Positions 1 through 11,826 of a DNA stretch of 64,000 nt are shown piece after piece; within the stretch, counting starts at the first letter, position 1; each line of letters opens with the position of its first letter. Source of the stretch: Adiantum capillus-veneris (Eukaryota > Streptophyta > Polypodiopsida > Polypodiales > Pteridaceae). The notes beneath the pieces are model-generated. The model was not told the origin of the DNA. It worked only from the letters and a program-made list of their open reading frames with translations, and did not search any database. The position numbers and the translations under genes were made by a program. The DNA lies in NCBI GenBank assembly GCA_014529385.2, contig CM043964.1, forward strand, positions 136,789,920 to 136,853,919, given 5' to 3'.

Positions 1-1690
1 CAATGTAGGCTTGACATTGAAGGTGAAAGATTTGGTTGATCGATATGTAGCATCACGTCACTTGGAAAGAACCTCCTGCAAATCCCTGGACAAGAATTCA
101 CTATGCCAACCCTCTAGGTTAGATACAATGATGTAGGAAACAAGAGATTATAATGGCATTTATAAAGATTGTTGTCGATCAATAGCACATTTTTTATATG
201 GTATAGGGGAACCAACTTTAGAAAATTTTGCACAAGTTTGAAAAAAACTAGTTTTCCACCTACCATTTTGAATGTGGATACATCACACAATTCTTGTCCA
301 ATCCATCCACTGAAATAGTCACAAAGCCCCCAAAAAGCTTCCTTGATTATTTTGTTCACTCTTCCCTGCATTGTTGAACTCCAGATCTAAATATTTTCCC
401 AACCCACATTTCAAGCTAAGAAGTATTGTGGAACGGAGAGGTACTTGAAGAACAATAATTCCCCCTCTGTGGATCTAACAAAAATACTTCAAAGCCTCAG
501 TCAAAGCTATCCCCCTTTTTGTTGATGAGGTTGAACTCAACATCTTTCAGATCAGGTGGTTGACCATCCTTATTATTAGGATCTTCAATCCATGAAGCAC
601 AAAGGACACCGTTAAGATCAAACACTAATGCTTGCCACCATGAGGGTATATCACATGGTAGCGATGAGATGGTTTCTGGAATATAGGGTAGTGGATCTAT
701 GATGATTATTATTTCTTTGACATGCAATTTGAGAGTACTCTTTTCTTTTGGTATCTTTGTAAAAGAATGGTTTTACATTGAAAACAAATAGACTAAGCAC
801 TTTTTAACCAAAACAAGATTGACAATTGCAATAAATTGAGAGATAAATAAATAGAGGCCAACATAAAATTCTCGTTTTTATTCAAAAAGCAAGAATCAAA
901 GATTCTTCTCATTACAAGGGAGTGAAGACATGACGTGTCTTCAATGTCACAGTTTCTTCCAAAAACAAGGCTTTGGAGGGTGGAAAATAATACTGGGATG
1001 TTGGATGGAAGTACTTTTTTTGGGGGACTTCTTAGCAGGATGCGTCGACTTTGGAACTTCCTTGCCTGTCACTTTTCCATCTCTGCCTAAAACCAAAACC
1101 CAAGCGACTTACTATTGATGAGCATGAACATGAGCTATAGAGAGGAAACTAGCAATGAGGTTGACCCTACAGACTTCCTCTACGTTCTTAGATGCTTTTC
1201 TTGAACAAGCCATGAGTAGAGGAGGTCTCCCATTATTTTCATCCTCAACCTTGTCAGATTGTTGCTTTGAGTGGTTTATCTTTGATGCTCGCGTGTTTTT
1301 GAACTGTCGAGTTGCACCATAAAGAGGAACATCAATAAAAATCATTGAATGCTTGTAGCGAAGCAAGTCCTGTAGCCAAAACAACTTACCATCAGCATGT
1401 TTCTTTTGCTTCTTTGACTTCTTCATCATATCACTAAGAAAGACAAGGGAATCTGGATCTGCATCACATTGAACCATGCATTGTATTGTTTCCACCCCCT
1501 CTTGCACTATAGAATCTGTCATCTTAACATCGACATCTTCCATTGGTTCAGTTTCCTTTGGTTCTAGTTCACCTTCTGTCTGTTCATAGGGCTCAACATC
1601 AGCAGCTGGGGTTTTGTCAATGGCCACATGCAAGCCTTCCTCGCAAGCTAGAGTTTTGTCACTTGTCAAGCATGAGTCTTCCCTGCCAGC
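1..1690 (-). pseudogene. FCP1/NLI-interacting-factor-like pseudogene, copy A (3' end cut by window edge)
   Basis: Read on the minus strand, three blocks occur in protein order. Positions 1690-1112 give an acidic, low-complexity N-terminal region (PMEDVDVKMTDS, KKSKKQKK). Positions 727-497 give ALVFDLNGVLCASWIED, the start of a FCP1-type HAD phosphatase-like domain, in which the usual DLDxT motif reads DLNGV. Positions 371-1 give IIKEAFWGLCDYFSGW, LLIDNNLYKCHYN and LPxLEGWHSEF-like sequence, the C-terminal half of that domain. FCP1/NIF proteins are HAD-fold phosphatases or pseudophosphatases; the Asn in place of the second Asp suggests altered or no activity. The blocks lie in different frames with stops between them, so this is a pseudogene. 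A near copy lies at 6041-7870. It is antisense to the copia LTR that follows. The family call rests on recalled consensus of plant FCP1-domain proteins. Confidence 0.6.
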
Positions 1691-2361
1691 TGGAGTTGAC
1701 TAATCATCAAATTTCATGTTTGTGTACATGGTGTCGGTCAATAAAATATAATTACAAAGACTACCTTTACTAGGATAGGAAATAGCTTTAACCTTGAAGT
1801 TAAGTTATTATCCCAGACAAAGATCAGAGTTGCATCAACATTCAACTTTGGCACTTCAGTTGGTAATTTTTCCACACATGGCATATGGCTAGAACCTGTA
1901 ACTACACCACAAAAGTTATAGCTTGTGCAATCAGAAAAGGTTTCTTACATTCTTAGCAAACACAAAGCAACTATCACTTTGGCCTATGAGTGACTCCCAT
2001 GCTCGTTAGTTGTGGGACATAGAAACATTGACTCGCCTCTCTTCACTTGCTCTAGCAAGATCTCACAAAATGTGACTTGAGCAACACATGTAGCTTTTGA
2101 TTTTGCCAAGTCAATTAGTTCTTTTTGCACCACACTTGACAAGTAAATATGAGTCCATGTCAAAAAAGTACCAAGGATACACTCAAGTACCTATGAGAGT
2201 ACCAAGGACAATGTCAGAGTACGAATCACAAGGACTTACCAAGCACTTATGAAAGGTACTTTGCAATAAAGGCATATATACTTTCCCAATGTACAAACAC
2301 ATGCATGGTACTTAGGAACAAAAAATGACATGTACTTTCACAATGTGCAAACATATGCATG
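1691..2361. other. Non-coding spacer between FCP1-like pseudogene and LTR, copy A
   Basis: No credible coding sequence. The segment is collinear with 7871-8667 of copy B but has two deletions relative to B near 1970-1980, and retains about 70 bp near 1740-1810 that B lacks. Near 2250-2360 it holds short imperfect repeats of a motif like ACTTTCNCAATGTNCAAACA immediately before the LTR. Confidence 0.5.
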
Positions 2362-2546
2362 TGTTGGGTTTCAGGCCCGTCGTCGGTTATGGCACAGCGG
2401 GCGACCACCCACTTATTATTTGGTTCATAAAGATAATAAGGAGTGTGAGAGCATTCTCTCACAAGCTCCACCAAAGGTCTTTATACTGTGTTCTTCCAAT
2501 TTCCCTTCTCCTTCCCTCTCTTGCAGACTCCACACAAGCACCATCA
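2362..2546 (+). repeat. Short copia-type LTR, copy A
   Basis: The 185-bp segment begins TGTTGGGTTTCAGG and ends CACCATCA, so has the TG...CA ends of an LTR, and is followed after two bases by a primer-binding site. It contains TTATTATTTGG and a CT-rich stretch before its end. A second copy lies at 8668-8853 with the same upstream flank, so the two arose by segmental duplication rather than by two insertions. No 3' LTR partner was found in the window. Confidence 0.6.
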
Positions 2547-2548
2547 AT

Positions 2549-2560
2549 TGGTATCATAGC
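2549..2560 (+). other. Primer-binding site, copy A
   Basis: TGGTATCATAGC matches the initiator-tRNA-Met site TGGTATCAGAGC typical of plant copia elements, with one mismatch, two bases after the LTR end. Confidence 0.7.
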
Positions 2561-2978
2561 ATATGCAATCTCCCGACCCCGCTCCCACCCGCACATGCAC
2601 CTGTCCTTGTTGACCTTGGGAGCTCCTGGCTGTTGCAGCACGTTGGGACCTTGAAGATTTTGGGAGCTTAGAAGATTGTAGTGCAGTGGGTTGCAACACT
2701 GAGGCGGGCAGAGGAGCATTGAGGAGCACACACTCACTCATTTGATACACATGACCAACCAGGCTTGACACGGGTGGTGTAGGAGCAGCAGGTCAGGGGC
2801 AAAGCCAATCAGAGCAGCCCGAGAGCTGCGAGCAAATAGATACAATCAAGTTGGGGGAATTGAGAGAGAGGGAACCAATAGAAAAATAGACAAAGAGTAG
2901 AAGGAGGGAAAAATTAGGCTTAATCGAAAGCCTTGAAGAAGGTGAGCAGGTCGGAAGTGCCAAGAAATAATGGAGTGA

Positions 2979-3068
<90 letters not shown>

Positions 3069-4732
3069 CCGCATAGCTGGCATCACTGGCTCACAGCAGG
3101 CAAAACTAACATCCACAGACCCTCGCTCATTCTCTGGCTTGTTCTACAGCTCATCAGACTGCTCGATCGACATAGCCAGTAATTGATTTTATTTTTTTTA
3201 AGGATAAAACCACACAGAACTATAGTGTGTGCAAGAGTTGCATTCCACCAAACGATCTCAACAACTCCCTCACATCTTTGACCCCATCCCCACACTAACC
3301 GCAAGTTTGAACTTATCTAAGAGAGAAAGATCGATCTTTTTTTTTTGAGCTTGTGTTCAACAATCGCAACTTCTCGACCTCGCTCACACATAGATAGCTT
3401 GAGTAGAGAGACAAGCTTGAGATAGCAGTTGAGAGGGAGAGTGTGAGTGTATAGACATCTCCGACATTGACACCATTCTCAGGAATTGAGAGAGAAAGAG
3501 TGCACCGACGGCGGCTTCGAGCATCATCGACCCCGACCCGGTGCGTCTACGGCTATTCGGCTAGCCACTCCTGTTCAATGACTAAAGGCATAAAAAATTA
3601 GAGCCCTTTCAACACTGATTCTCATGTTTTGGCATTGGCTTGACATTGCTTGTATTACAAGTGGATTTTCGACATCCAACTTGACCTCACACGGATAACA
3701 TTTTCTCTCAATCGACAACTGCACTTGCCACACGCACGCATGAGGTGCCTCTACCATAGAGGAGTTACACCCAGCCTCGGCACCAAGCACAACGAGCACG
3801 TTGTACGGCACATTTTTTGGCTGCGATACCTTTGGTAGCTATTTGACTAGCACATTTCCGCTCCGCTGCAAAAGTCGGCACATAGCGACACCGACACGCA
3901 GGTTAAAAGGTTACAGGGGGCTTTTTAGTCCGTTTACACACAGATTCTCCAGGTTTCTAGACACACCACTTTGTCAGGCAATGTCAGCAGTCTTTTTGAC
4001 AGCAGTTTCTATGCGGATATACGCATTGATAGATGCATTTTTGTGTGAGCACATCTAGTGCTACTGAGCTCTTTTGAGATCAGATATCCCCGTAGGGATC
4101 ACTTTTACTGCATGCAATAGTTCTTAGCGTCTGTTTGAGCACGGTTGATTGATGTACGTTGAGTTGTGGACACTGCCCATTGTACTACGTGTGGAGTCAT
4201 TTTTTGGCTAGTTTGGCAGCTTTTCTCGGTCTTTTGTGAGACTCGTACTGGAAGAGCCATTTCTCAGATTGTGGCTAATCCGTTTGTGTCTGCATTAGTC
4301 TTTTGGAGCGTTGATAGCATGAGTTTTTCTTTGAGCTGGGGTATTCTTGAATGTTGTGATACCTTCGGTTATACAGGTAGTTGGAGTTTCCCTTTACGGT
4401 ACCCTCGCCATAGGACATGTATTTGGACGGTTTTTTGTGCTTTTGACACCCAGTTGGCAGTCACACAATAGTGATTTTGTGCAGTATATGCCCAGTAATT
4501 GTTCTTTTGAGCAGTTTATGTGTTTTTGAGTTGCATTCTGACTCCTCATACAAAGGAGACTCTGCCAAATTTTTCCCGTGAGTCTGTCTCATGCGATCTT
4601 GGCAATTCTAGTTGTCCTTACATAGTGACTGTACTACATTTTGGTTTGAGTTTTTGCTCCTATTCCAGGGGAAACTCTGCTGAAATTGTCTCATGCGATT
4701 CGCCATATGTTTTGGGCTACATTCTCTTAATC
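2561..4732 (+). other. Untranslated leader of copia element, copy A
   Basis: About 2.2 kb between primer site and gag with no long sense reading frame. It aligns in pieces with 8868-10117 of copy B, which lacks roughly 2725-3265, 4015-4235 and 4400-4555 of copy A. Copy A alone carries the long GA microsatellite at 2982-3065. The end of the leader (GGCTACATTCTCTTAATC before the gag ATG) is nearly identical in both copies. Confidence 0.5.
2982..3065. repeat. (GA)n microsatellite, about 42 units
   Basis: An uninterrupted GA run of about 84 bp within the leader of copy A; absent from copy B, which lacks the surrounding ~540 bp. Confidence 0.97.
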
Positions 4733-5585
4733 ATGGCTGCAAGTAGTGCTTCCAAAAGAGAAGAGTACTACATCAAAAAGTTTGATGGCAGCGTATGCAA
4801 GATGTCTTGATCAACAAAGGCTTGATCGCACCCTTGCGTGAAAGAAGAGAAATTGTCTACACTAATGATGAGTGGGATGACTTGAATGAATTTTCTATGG
4901 CGACCATTAGCGTGCACCTTGGTGAATCCATTTACTTTACCATAATGGATAAGAGCAACGCGAAAGATTTGTGTGATGCTCTATGTCAGGCTAGGGATGG
5001 CAACAATGCCTCGAACAAGGTTTTCTTGATGAAGAAATTGATGTGCATGAACATGAAAGAAGGCAATAATGTTAGCTCTCATTTAAACATCATAGCTTAC
5101 TTCAGAAGGCTTAAATTTTGATGATGAAATGAAGGCCACTTTCTTGCTATGTTTGCTAACATCGTCATGGGATACTTTCAACACATTCATAAGTAATTCT
5201 GCACCCAATGACAAGCTAGATTTCAGTAGTGTTGCTGGTGTGTTGCTCACTGAGGAGATTCGACGTCAATGTCTTGATGCAAGTGGGCATGGTGATACAT
5301 ATGTAGCTAGTGGAAATTGTGACAAAAGGGAAATTCAAAGGCAGTGTGGTCGTAGCCGCGGTCGTTCACAAGATTGCAGGCAAGGTCATAGCAAGAGTTG
5401 CGGCAAAGACGCGCAAAATGTAGAGTGTTACTGTTTCCATAAAAAGGGACACTTGAAGAAATATTGCCGCACAATGTAGCGTGATAAGGGCAAAGAGAAA
5501 GCAAAGTCTAACAAACCTAAAATCAATGTGAAGATTGAAGAGCTTAATATAGTTGAGTCTCCAGCCATTGAAAAAGTTTCTGAAG
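4733..5585 (+). pseudogene. Copia gag pseudogene, copy A
   Basis: The ATG at 4733 starts MAASSASKREEYYIKKFDG, then about 20 bp are deleted relative to copy B and the frame moves. The next part (from 4795) reads LINKGLIAPL, DLCDALCQARDG and VFLMKKLMCM, the UBN2-type copia gag fold. A further frameshift leads to 5129-5479, with a basic stretch (RSRGRSQDCRQGH) and a zinc knuckle reading CYCFHKKGHLKKYC. In copy B this is CYYCHKKGHLKKDC, a proper CX2CX4HX4C knuckle, so copy A has lost the spacing. Gag would package element RNA into virus-like particles; this copy cannot. Similarity to copy B ends near 5585, before the protease. Confidence 0.75.
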
Positions 5586-5686
5586 CTAATAATGACAATG
5601 CCACCCCACGACAATGACACGGACATCAGAGCTAACACTGGTTGAAAATAGGGAGAATCCCAAGACTAGAACAAGGACCCATCCAG

Positions 5687-5926
5687 TTAACCATGGCAAT
5701 CAATCCATGCAACACTAATTGCCATGTTCCACTCATTAGACTTCATCTGTTTCCCAGTGGCGACAATCGCTTCCCTATTTTGTATAATCTTTGTGAACCT
5801 AACTGTTTCTACGAAATTCTCAAAGACCCGGTTGTTCCTGGTCTTCCAGACATGTTTAATGTAACAAAATCTAACAGTTTGCATAGAGATGAGCAACGCT
5901 TGGCTTTTCAACACTTTCCCTCCCAA
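5687..5926 (-). pseudogene. Possible LINE ORF2 3'-end fragment
   Basis: Between the two duplicated segments is about 550 bp of unrelated sequence. On the minus strand it encodes HVWKTRNNRVFENF, resembling the WKxRNxRxFxN signature near the end of plant LINE ORF2 proteins just after the zinc-binding RT-associated domain. The open frame is about 79 codons. An overlapping plus-strand frame (5642-6040, 132 codons) shows no recognisable domain and is probably a shadow. The assignment rests on one motif. Confidence 0.3.
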
Positions 5927-6040
5927 GAAGAGGTTGTTCTTAAAGAACCCAATCGTCCAAGTTTTTTGGACCCATTTGGATTTGCTACAAAGCTTGGATT
6001 CCTAAAACTACATAGGCTTTTACAAATATCCCTCATGTGA

Positions 6041-7870
6041 CAAGGATGAGATATAAGTGCTCAAAGACCATTGGCATCAAATGTGGCCCTTCCAAATATC
6101 CTTCATAACTTATTGTCTTTCCACCTTGTTGGAGTGTAGCCTTAACATAGTCGTCCTCCGATGTAGGCTTCACATTGAAGGTGAAACCTTTGGTTGATCA
6201 ATCTGTAGCATCATGTCACTTGGCAAGAACCTCTTGCAAATCCCTGGACAAGAATTCACTATGCCAACCCTCTAGGTCAGGTAGAATGATGTAGGAACCA
6301 AGAGGATTATAATGGCATTTATAAAGACTGTTGTCAATCAATGGCAAAATTTTTTTATTTTATCGTGGAACCAACTTAGAAAATTTTGCACAATATTTTT
6401 GAAAAAACTGGTTTTCCACCTACCATTTTGAATATGGCTACATCACACAATTGTTGTCCGGTCCATCCACTGAAGTAGTCACAAAGCCCCCCAAAAGCTG
6501 TCTTGATTATTTTGTTCACTCTTTTCAGCATTGCTGAACTCCATATCTAAATATTTTCCCAAACCACATTCCAAGCTAAGATCTGTTGTGCATCCTTGGG
6601 AACGTAGAGGTACCTGAAGAACAACAATTCCCGCTATGTGGATATAACAAAAAGACCTCAAAGCCTCAATCAAACCTATATATCCCCCTTTTTGTTGATG
6701 AGGTCGAACTCAACATTTTTAAGATCAGGTGGCTAAGCATCCTTGTTATTAGGATCTTCAATCCATGAAGCACAAAGGACACCGTTAAGATCAAACACTA
6801 ATGCTTGCGTCCGTGAGGGGATATCAAATGGTAGCAATGAGATGGTTTCTGGAATATAGGGCAGTGGATCTGTGATGATTATTATTTCTTTGACATGCAA
6901 TTTGAGAGTCCCCTTTTCTTTCGGTATCTTTGTAAAAGAATGGTTTTACATTGAAAACAAATAGACTAAGCACTTTTTAACCAAAACAAGATTGACGATT
7001 GCAATAAATTGAGAGACAAAGAAATGGAGGCCAACATAAAATTCTCATTTTTATTCAAAAAGCAAGAATCAAAGATTCTTCTCATTACAAGAGAGTGAAG
7101 ACATGACGTGTCTTCAATGTCACAGTTTCTTCCAAAAACGAGTCTTTGGAGGGTGGAAAATAAAACTGGGATGCTGGCGGGAAGTACTTTTTTGGGGGGA
7201 GTTCTTAGCAGGAGGCGTCAACTTCGAAACTTCCTTGCTTGTCGCTTTTCCATCTCTGCCTAAAACCAAAACCCAAGCGACTTACACACTGATGAGCAGG
7301 AACATGAGGTATAGAGAGGAGACTAGCAATGACGTTCACCCTACAAACCTTCTCTACGTGCTTAGATGCTTTTCTTGAACAAGCCATGAGTAGAGGAGGT
7401 CTCCCATTATTCTCATCCTCAACCTTTGTTACTTTTAGTGGTTTATCTTTGATGCTCGCATATTTTTGAACTGTCCAGCTGCACCATAAAGAGGCAAATC
7501 AATAAAAAACATTGAATGCTTGTAGGGAAGCAAGTACTGTAGCCAAAACAACTTATCATCAGCATGTTTCTTTTGCTTCTTTGACTTCTTCATCATATCA
7601 CCAAGGAAGACAGGGAAATCTGGATCTGCATCACATTCGACCATGCATTGTACTACTTCCACCCCCTCTTGCACTACAGAATCTGTCATCTTAACATCAA
7701 CATCTTCCATTTGTTCACTTTCCTTTGGTTCTAGCTCACCTTCTGTTTGTTCACAGGGCTCCACCTCAGCAATTGGGGTTTTGTCAGTGACCACATGCAA
7801 GCCTTCCTTGCAAGCTAGAGTTTTGTCACTTGTTAAGCACGAGTCTTCCCTGCCAGCTGGAGTTGACTAA
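6041..7870 (-). pseudogene. FCP1/NLI-interacting-factor-like pseudogene, copy B
   Basis: This repeats copy A with both ends present. On the minus strand, 7870-7435 gives the acidic N-terminal part (STPAGREDSCL, QMEDVDVKMTDS, MKKSKKQKK). Near 6900-6690 lie IIIITDPLPYIPETIS and QALVFDLNGVLCASWIED. Near 6560-6400 lies IIKTAFGGLCDYFSGW followed by a GWTGQQLCDV segment, and near 6330-6230 YKCHYNPLGSYIILPDLEG and SEFLSRDLQEVLAK, then KPTSEDDYVKATLQQGG to about 6120. Stops and frameshifts interrupt it (for example NNKDA-stop-PPDL and the stop after DATD). The motif order is that of a plant FCP1 homology domain. No introns are evident, which fits a retrocopy or a gene carried in a mobile segment. Confidence 0.65.
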
Positions 7871-8667
7871 TCATCAAATTTCCATGTTTGTGTCCATGGT
7901 GTGGGCGTCCAGAATTGCATCAACATTCAACTTTGGCACCTCAGATGGTAATTTTTCCACACATGGCATACGACTAGAACCTGCAACTACACCACAAAAG
8001 TTATATCTTGTGCAATTAGAAAAATTTTCTTACATTCTTTGCAAACTCTATCAATCTCAATTGACATGGAGAATAGCAAACCAACCATTATGCACAACCA
8101 TCGACTTTGCCGATTCTAGAATTTTGCACTTACAAGAGGGGTTGGCACATTCTTTCTCTGACCCAGCCCATCCAGAAAAACACAAAGCATGGTATGCATC
8201 ACCACATGCTAGTTTATATACACACACTACTTTGGAAGCCACAAAGCTAAAACACATGCAACACATGCTCATGAAAATATCACTTTGGCCTATGAGAGAT
8301 TCCCATGCTCAGCAGTTGTGGGACGTAGAAACATTGAGTCGCCTCTCTTCACTTGCTCTAGCAAGCTCTCACAAAATGTGACTTGAGCAACACATGCAGC
8401 TTGTGATGTTGCCAAGTCAATTAGTTCTTTGTGCACCACACTTGACAAGTAAATATTAGTCCATGTCAAAAAAGTACCAAGGATACACTCAAGTACCTAT
8501 GAGAGTACCAAGGACAACCTCAGAGTACCAATCACAAGAACTTACCAAGCACTTATGAAAGGTACTTTGCAGCAAAGACATATATACTTTCCCAGTGTAC
8601 AAACACAGGCATGGTACTTAGGAATGAAAAAGGACATGTACTTTCACAATGTACAAACATATGTATG
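7871..8667. other. Non-coding spacer before LTR, copy B
   Basis: Collinear with 1691-2361 but longer, because it keeps about 300 bp near 8045-8260 missing from copy A. Open frames here are short and show no family signature. Confidence 0.5.
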
Positions 8668-8853
8668 TGCTAGGTTTCAGGCCCATGGCCAGTTATGGTC
8701 GCGCGGGCGACCATCCACTTATTATTTGGTTAATAAAGATAATAAGGAGTGTGAGAGCTATTCTCTCACAAGCTCTACCAAATGTCTATATATTGTGGTC
8801 TTCCCTTCCCCCTTCTCCTTCTCTCTCTTGCACACTCCACACTAGCACCATCA
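8668..8853 (+). repeat. Short copia-type LTR, copy B
   Basis: 186 bp beginning TGCTAGGTTTCAGG and ending CACCATCA, aligned along its length with 2362-2546. Its upstream flank (ACAATGTACAAACATATGTATG) matches that of copy A, showing it moved as part of a larger duplicated block. Confidence 0.6.
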
Positions 8854-8855
8854 AT

Positions 8856-8867
8856 TGGTATCAAAGC
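8856..8867 (+). other. Primer-binding site, copy B
   Basis: TGGTATCAAAGC, one mismatch from the tRNA-iMet site, two bases after the LTR end. Confidence 0.7.
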
Positions 8868-10117
8868 ATAGGCAATCTCCGGACCCTGCTCCCACCCGCA
8901 CGTGCACCCATCCTTGTCGACCTCGGGAGCTCCTGGTTGTTGCAACAGGTCGGGACCTTGAAGATTTTGGGAGCTTAGAAGACTGTACTGTAGTGGGTTG
9001 CAACACCGAGTCCGGCAGAGGAGCATCAAGCTCACATCTTTGACCCCATCCCCACACTAACCCCAGGTTTGAACTTGTGTGAGAGATAAAAATCAACCTT
9101 TTTTTTTTGAGCTTGTGTTCGACAATCTCGACCTCGCTCACACATGGGCAGCTTGTGTAGAGAGACAAGCTTGGGCTAGCAGTTGAGAGAGAGAGAGTGA
9201 TTGAGAGTATGGACATCTCTGACATTGACACCATTCTCAGAAATTGAGAGAGAAAGAGTGCACTAATGGCGGCTTCGAGCATCGGCAACCCCAACCTTGG
9301 CACGTCTACTGCTATTCGGCTCGCCACTCCGTTTGACAACCAGAGGCAACACTGACATCGGAAATTAGAGGCCGTTTCGACACCAATCCTCATGTTTTGG
9401 CATCGCTCGACATTGCTTGCATTAGGGGTGGATTTTTGACATCTGACCCGACACCCATTTCACGTGGACAACATTTTTTGGCAATCGACGACTGCACTTG
9501 TCACACGCACGCATGAGGTGCCTCTACCATAGAGGAGTTACACCCAGCATTGGCACCACGTGCGTCGAGCACAGTGTATGGCACAATTTTTGGCTGCGAC
9601 ACCTTTGGCGGCTATTCGACCAGCGCATTTCCGCTCCACAATAACAATCGGCACATAGCGACACCCAGAGGCAGGTTACAAGTTACAGGCGGCTTTTTAG
9701 TCCATTTACACACAGATTCTCTAGGTTTCCAGGCACAGTGCTTTTTCAGGCAATTTCAACAGTCTTTTCAACAACAGTTTCTAAGACTCGGACCGGAAGA
9801 GCCATTTCTGAGACTGTGACTAGTCCATTTCTCTCTGCATTAGTCTTTTGGAGGTTTGATAGAGTGAGGTTTTCTTTGAGATGGGGTATTCTTGAACCGT
9901 GATACCTTTGGTGATACAGGTAGCTGGAGTTCCACTTTACAAGACTTTGCCGGATTTTTCTCGAGAGTCCATCTCATGCGTTCTTGGAAGTTCTAGTTGT
10001 TCTGACACAGTGACTGTAGTACATTTTGGTTTGATTTTTGGCTCCTATTCTAGGAGAAACTCTGCTAAAATTGTCTCATGTGATTCGCCATAAGTTTTTG
10101 GCTACATTCTCTTAATC
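8868..10117 (+). other. Untranslated leader of copia element, copy B
   Basis: About 1.25 kb without a long sense reading frame, a shortened version of 2561-4732. Three blocks present in copy A are missing, including the one with the GA microsatellite. Confidence 0.5.
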
Positions 10118-11309
10118 ATGGTTGCAAGTAGTGCTTCCAAAAGAGAAGAGTACTACATCAAAAAGTTTGATGGCTCAAACTTTGTCATTTGACAGCAGCA
10201 TATGCAAGATATTTTGATCAACAAAGGATTGATCGCACCCTTGCATGAAAGAAGAGAAAATGTCTACACTAATGATGAGTGGGATGATTTGAATGAACGT
10301 GCTATGGCAACCATTCGCTTGCACCTTGGTGAATCCATTTACTTTGCCATAATGGATAAGACCAATGCCAAAGATTTGTGGGATGCTCTATGTCAGGGTT
10401 GGGATGGCAACAACGCCTCAAACAAGGTTTTCTTGATGAAGAAATTGATGCGCAATAACATGAAAGAAGGTAGTAATATTAGCTCTCATTTAAATGAGTT
10501 CAACAACGTGTTTTCACAGCTTACTTCAAAAGGTCTCAATTTTGATGATGAAATGAAGGCCATTTTCTTGCTTTGTTTTACTATCATCACGGGATACTTT
10601 CAACACATCCATAAGTAATTTTGTACCCAATGGCTAGCTAGATTTCAGTAGTGTTTCTGGTGTGTTTCTCATTGAGGAGATTTGACGTCAATCTCTTGAT
10701 GCAAGTGGGCATGGTGATACATATGTGGCTAGTGGAAATCGTGACGGAAGGGAATTTCAAAGGCAGCGTGGTCATAGCCGCAGTCATTCACAGGATTGCA
10801 GGCAAGGTCGTTGCAAGAGTTGCAGCAAAGACATGCAAAATGTAGAGTGTTATTACTGCCATAAAAAGGGACACTTGAAGAAAGATTGCCACACAATGCA
10901 GTGTGATAAGGGCAAAGAGAAAGCAAAGTCTGACAAACATAAAAGCAGCATGAAGATTGAAGAGCTTAATGTGGTTGAGTCTTTAGCCATTGAAAAAGTT
11001 TCTGAAGTGTCAAATGATGTATTGATCCTCACATTGGATTTGAGTCCCGATGCATTGTTAGATCATGATGAGTGTTATGCGCAGAATTGGATTGTGGACT
11101 CAAGTTCTAGCCTTCATGTGACTCCTCATAAGGAGTGGTTTTCTACATACACTACCACGCATGGCACAGTGAAGCTAGGCAATTCTTATGATCTTGATAT
11201 ATGCGATGTGGGCAGCATCAAGTTTTCTATGCGTAATGGCACTAAGTTTATGCTACATAATTTCAAACATGTACCCAAAATACTTATTGCTAGCATGTTT
11301 CTTTGTTGA
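10118..11309 (+). pseudogene. Copia gag-protease pseudogene, copy B
   Basis: The ATG at 10118 opens MVASSASKREEYYIKKFDGS, with a stop at the position where copia gags usually have Trp (NFVI-stop-QQHMQD). Gag continues from 10202 (LINKGLIAPLHERREN, KDLWDALCQGWDG, VFLMKKLMRNNMKE, FNNVFSQLTSKGL). After a frameshift near 10575-10720 the part at 10725-11309 carries a basic region and an intact zinc knuckle CYYCHKKGHLKKDC. The protease domain then reads NWIVDSSSSLHVTPHKEWF, where the catalytic DSGA/T motif has become DSSS. The frame ends after KHVPKILIASMFLC. An active element would need all these parts joined, so this copy is dead. Confidence 0.8.
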
Positions 11310-11628
11310 CTAGAATTTCTATATACTAACAAAGATATCTACCACAATAGTTAATAAGCATAAGTGTATGCTATCTAGCATATCCAAGATTCTCGATATC
11401 ATACATGTTTATCCTACTTACTTTAAACATGTATGCTAACAAGACTCTCTCCTATGATGTTTGCTTCCAGGTAAATCAAAATAGAGATTTGAAGTGGAGT
11501 CAATAGCAGAAGGATATGAGACATTTTTTGTGAAGCTTGGTGGAGAGAACATTGTGGTGGATAAAAATGCTCAAGATTGTGATGGGGCTGCCTTGCACGG
11601 ATGGTGTCCTAACAAATAATCTATAGTG
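11310..11628 (+). other. Degenerate sequence after copia protease
   Basis: AT-rich, with traces of coding-like sequence (for example LEVESIAEGYETFFVKLGGE, with a stop) but no identifiable domain. The integrase expected here is absent. Confidence 0.35.
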
Positions 11629-11826
11629 GTGGATGTTATGCTAGATGATGCCTAGCCACTTGCAACTAATATTAATGCGAATGCCAAAAAAAAAGTGCAT
11701 ATTGTGTTAGATGATGACTAGCCACTTGCAACTAATACTAATGAGAAGGCCAAGGAAACAGTGGATGTTGTGTTAGATGATGACTAGCCACTTGCAACTA
11801 ATACTAATGAAAAGGCCGATGAAGCA
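11629..11826 (+). repeat. 66-bp tandem repeat, three units
   Basis: Units start at 11629, 11695 and 11761. Each translates in one frame to a 22-residue block like VDVVLDDD-stop-PLATNTNEKA. All three carry TAG at the same codon. The 66-bp period (22 codons) suggests it arose in a reading frame, probably the variable linker between integrase and reverse transcriptase. Confidence 0.9.

Noticed and set aside
5642-6040. 132-codon plus-strand frame as a gene
   Set aside because: No domain or upstream signal; the opposite strand has the LINE-like WKTRNNRVFEN motif and the FCP1-like C-terminal part.
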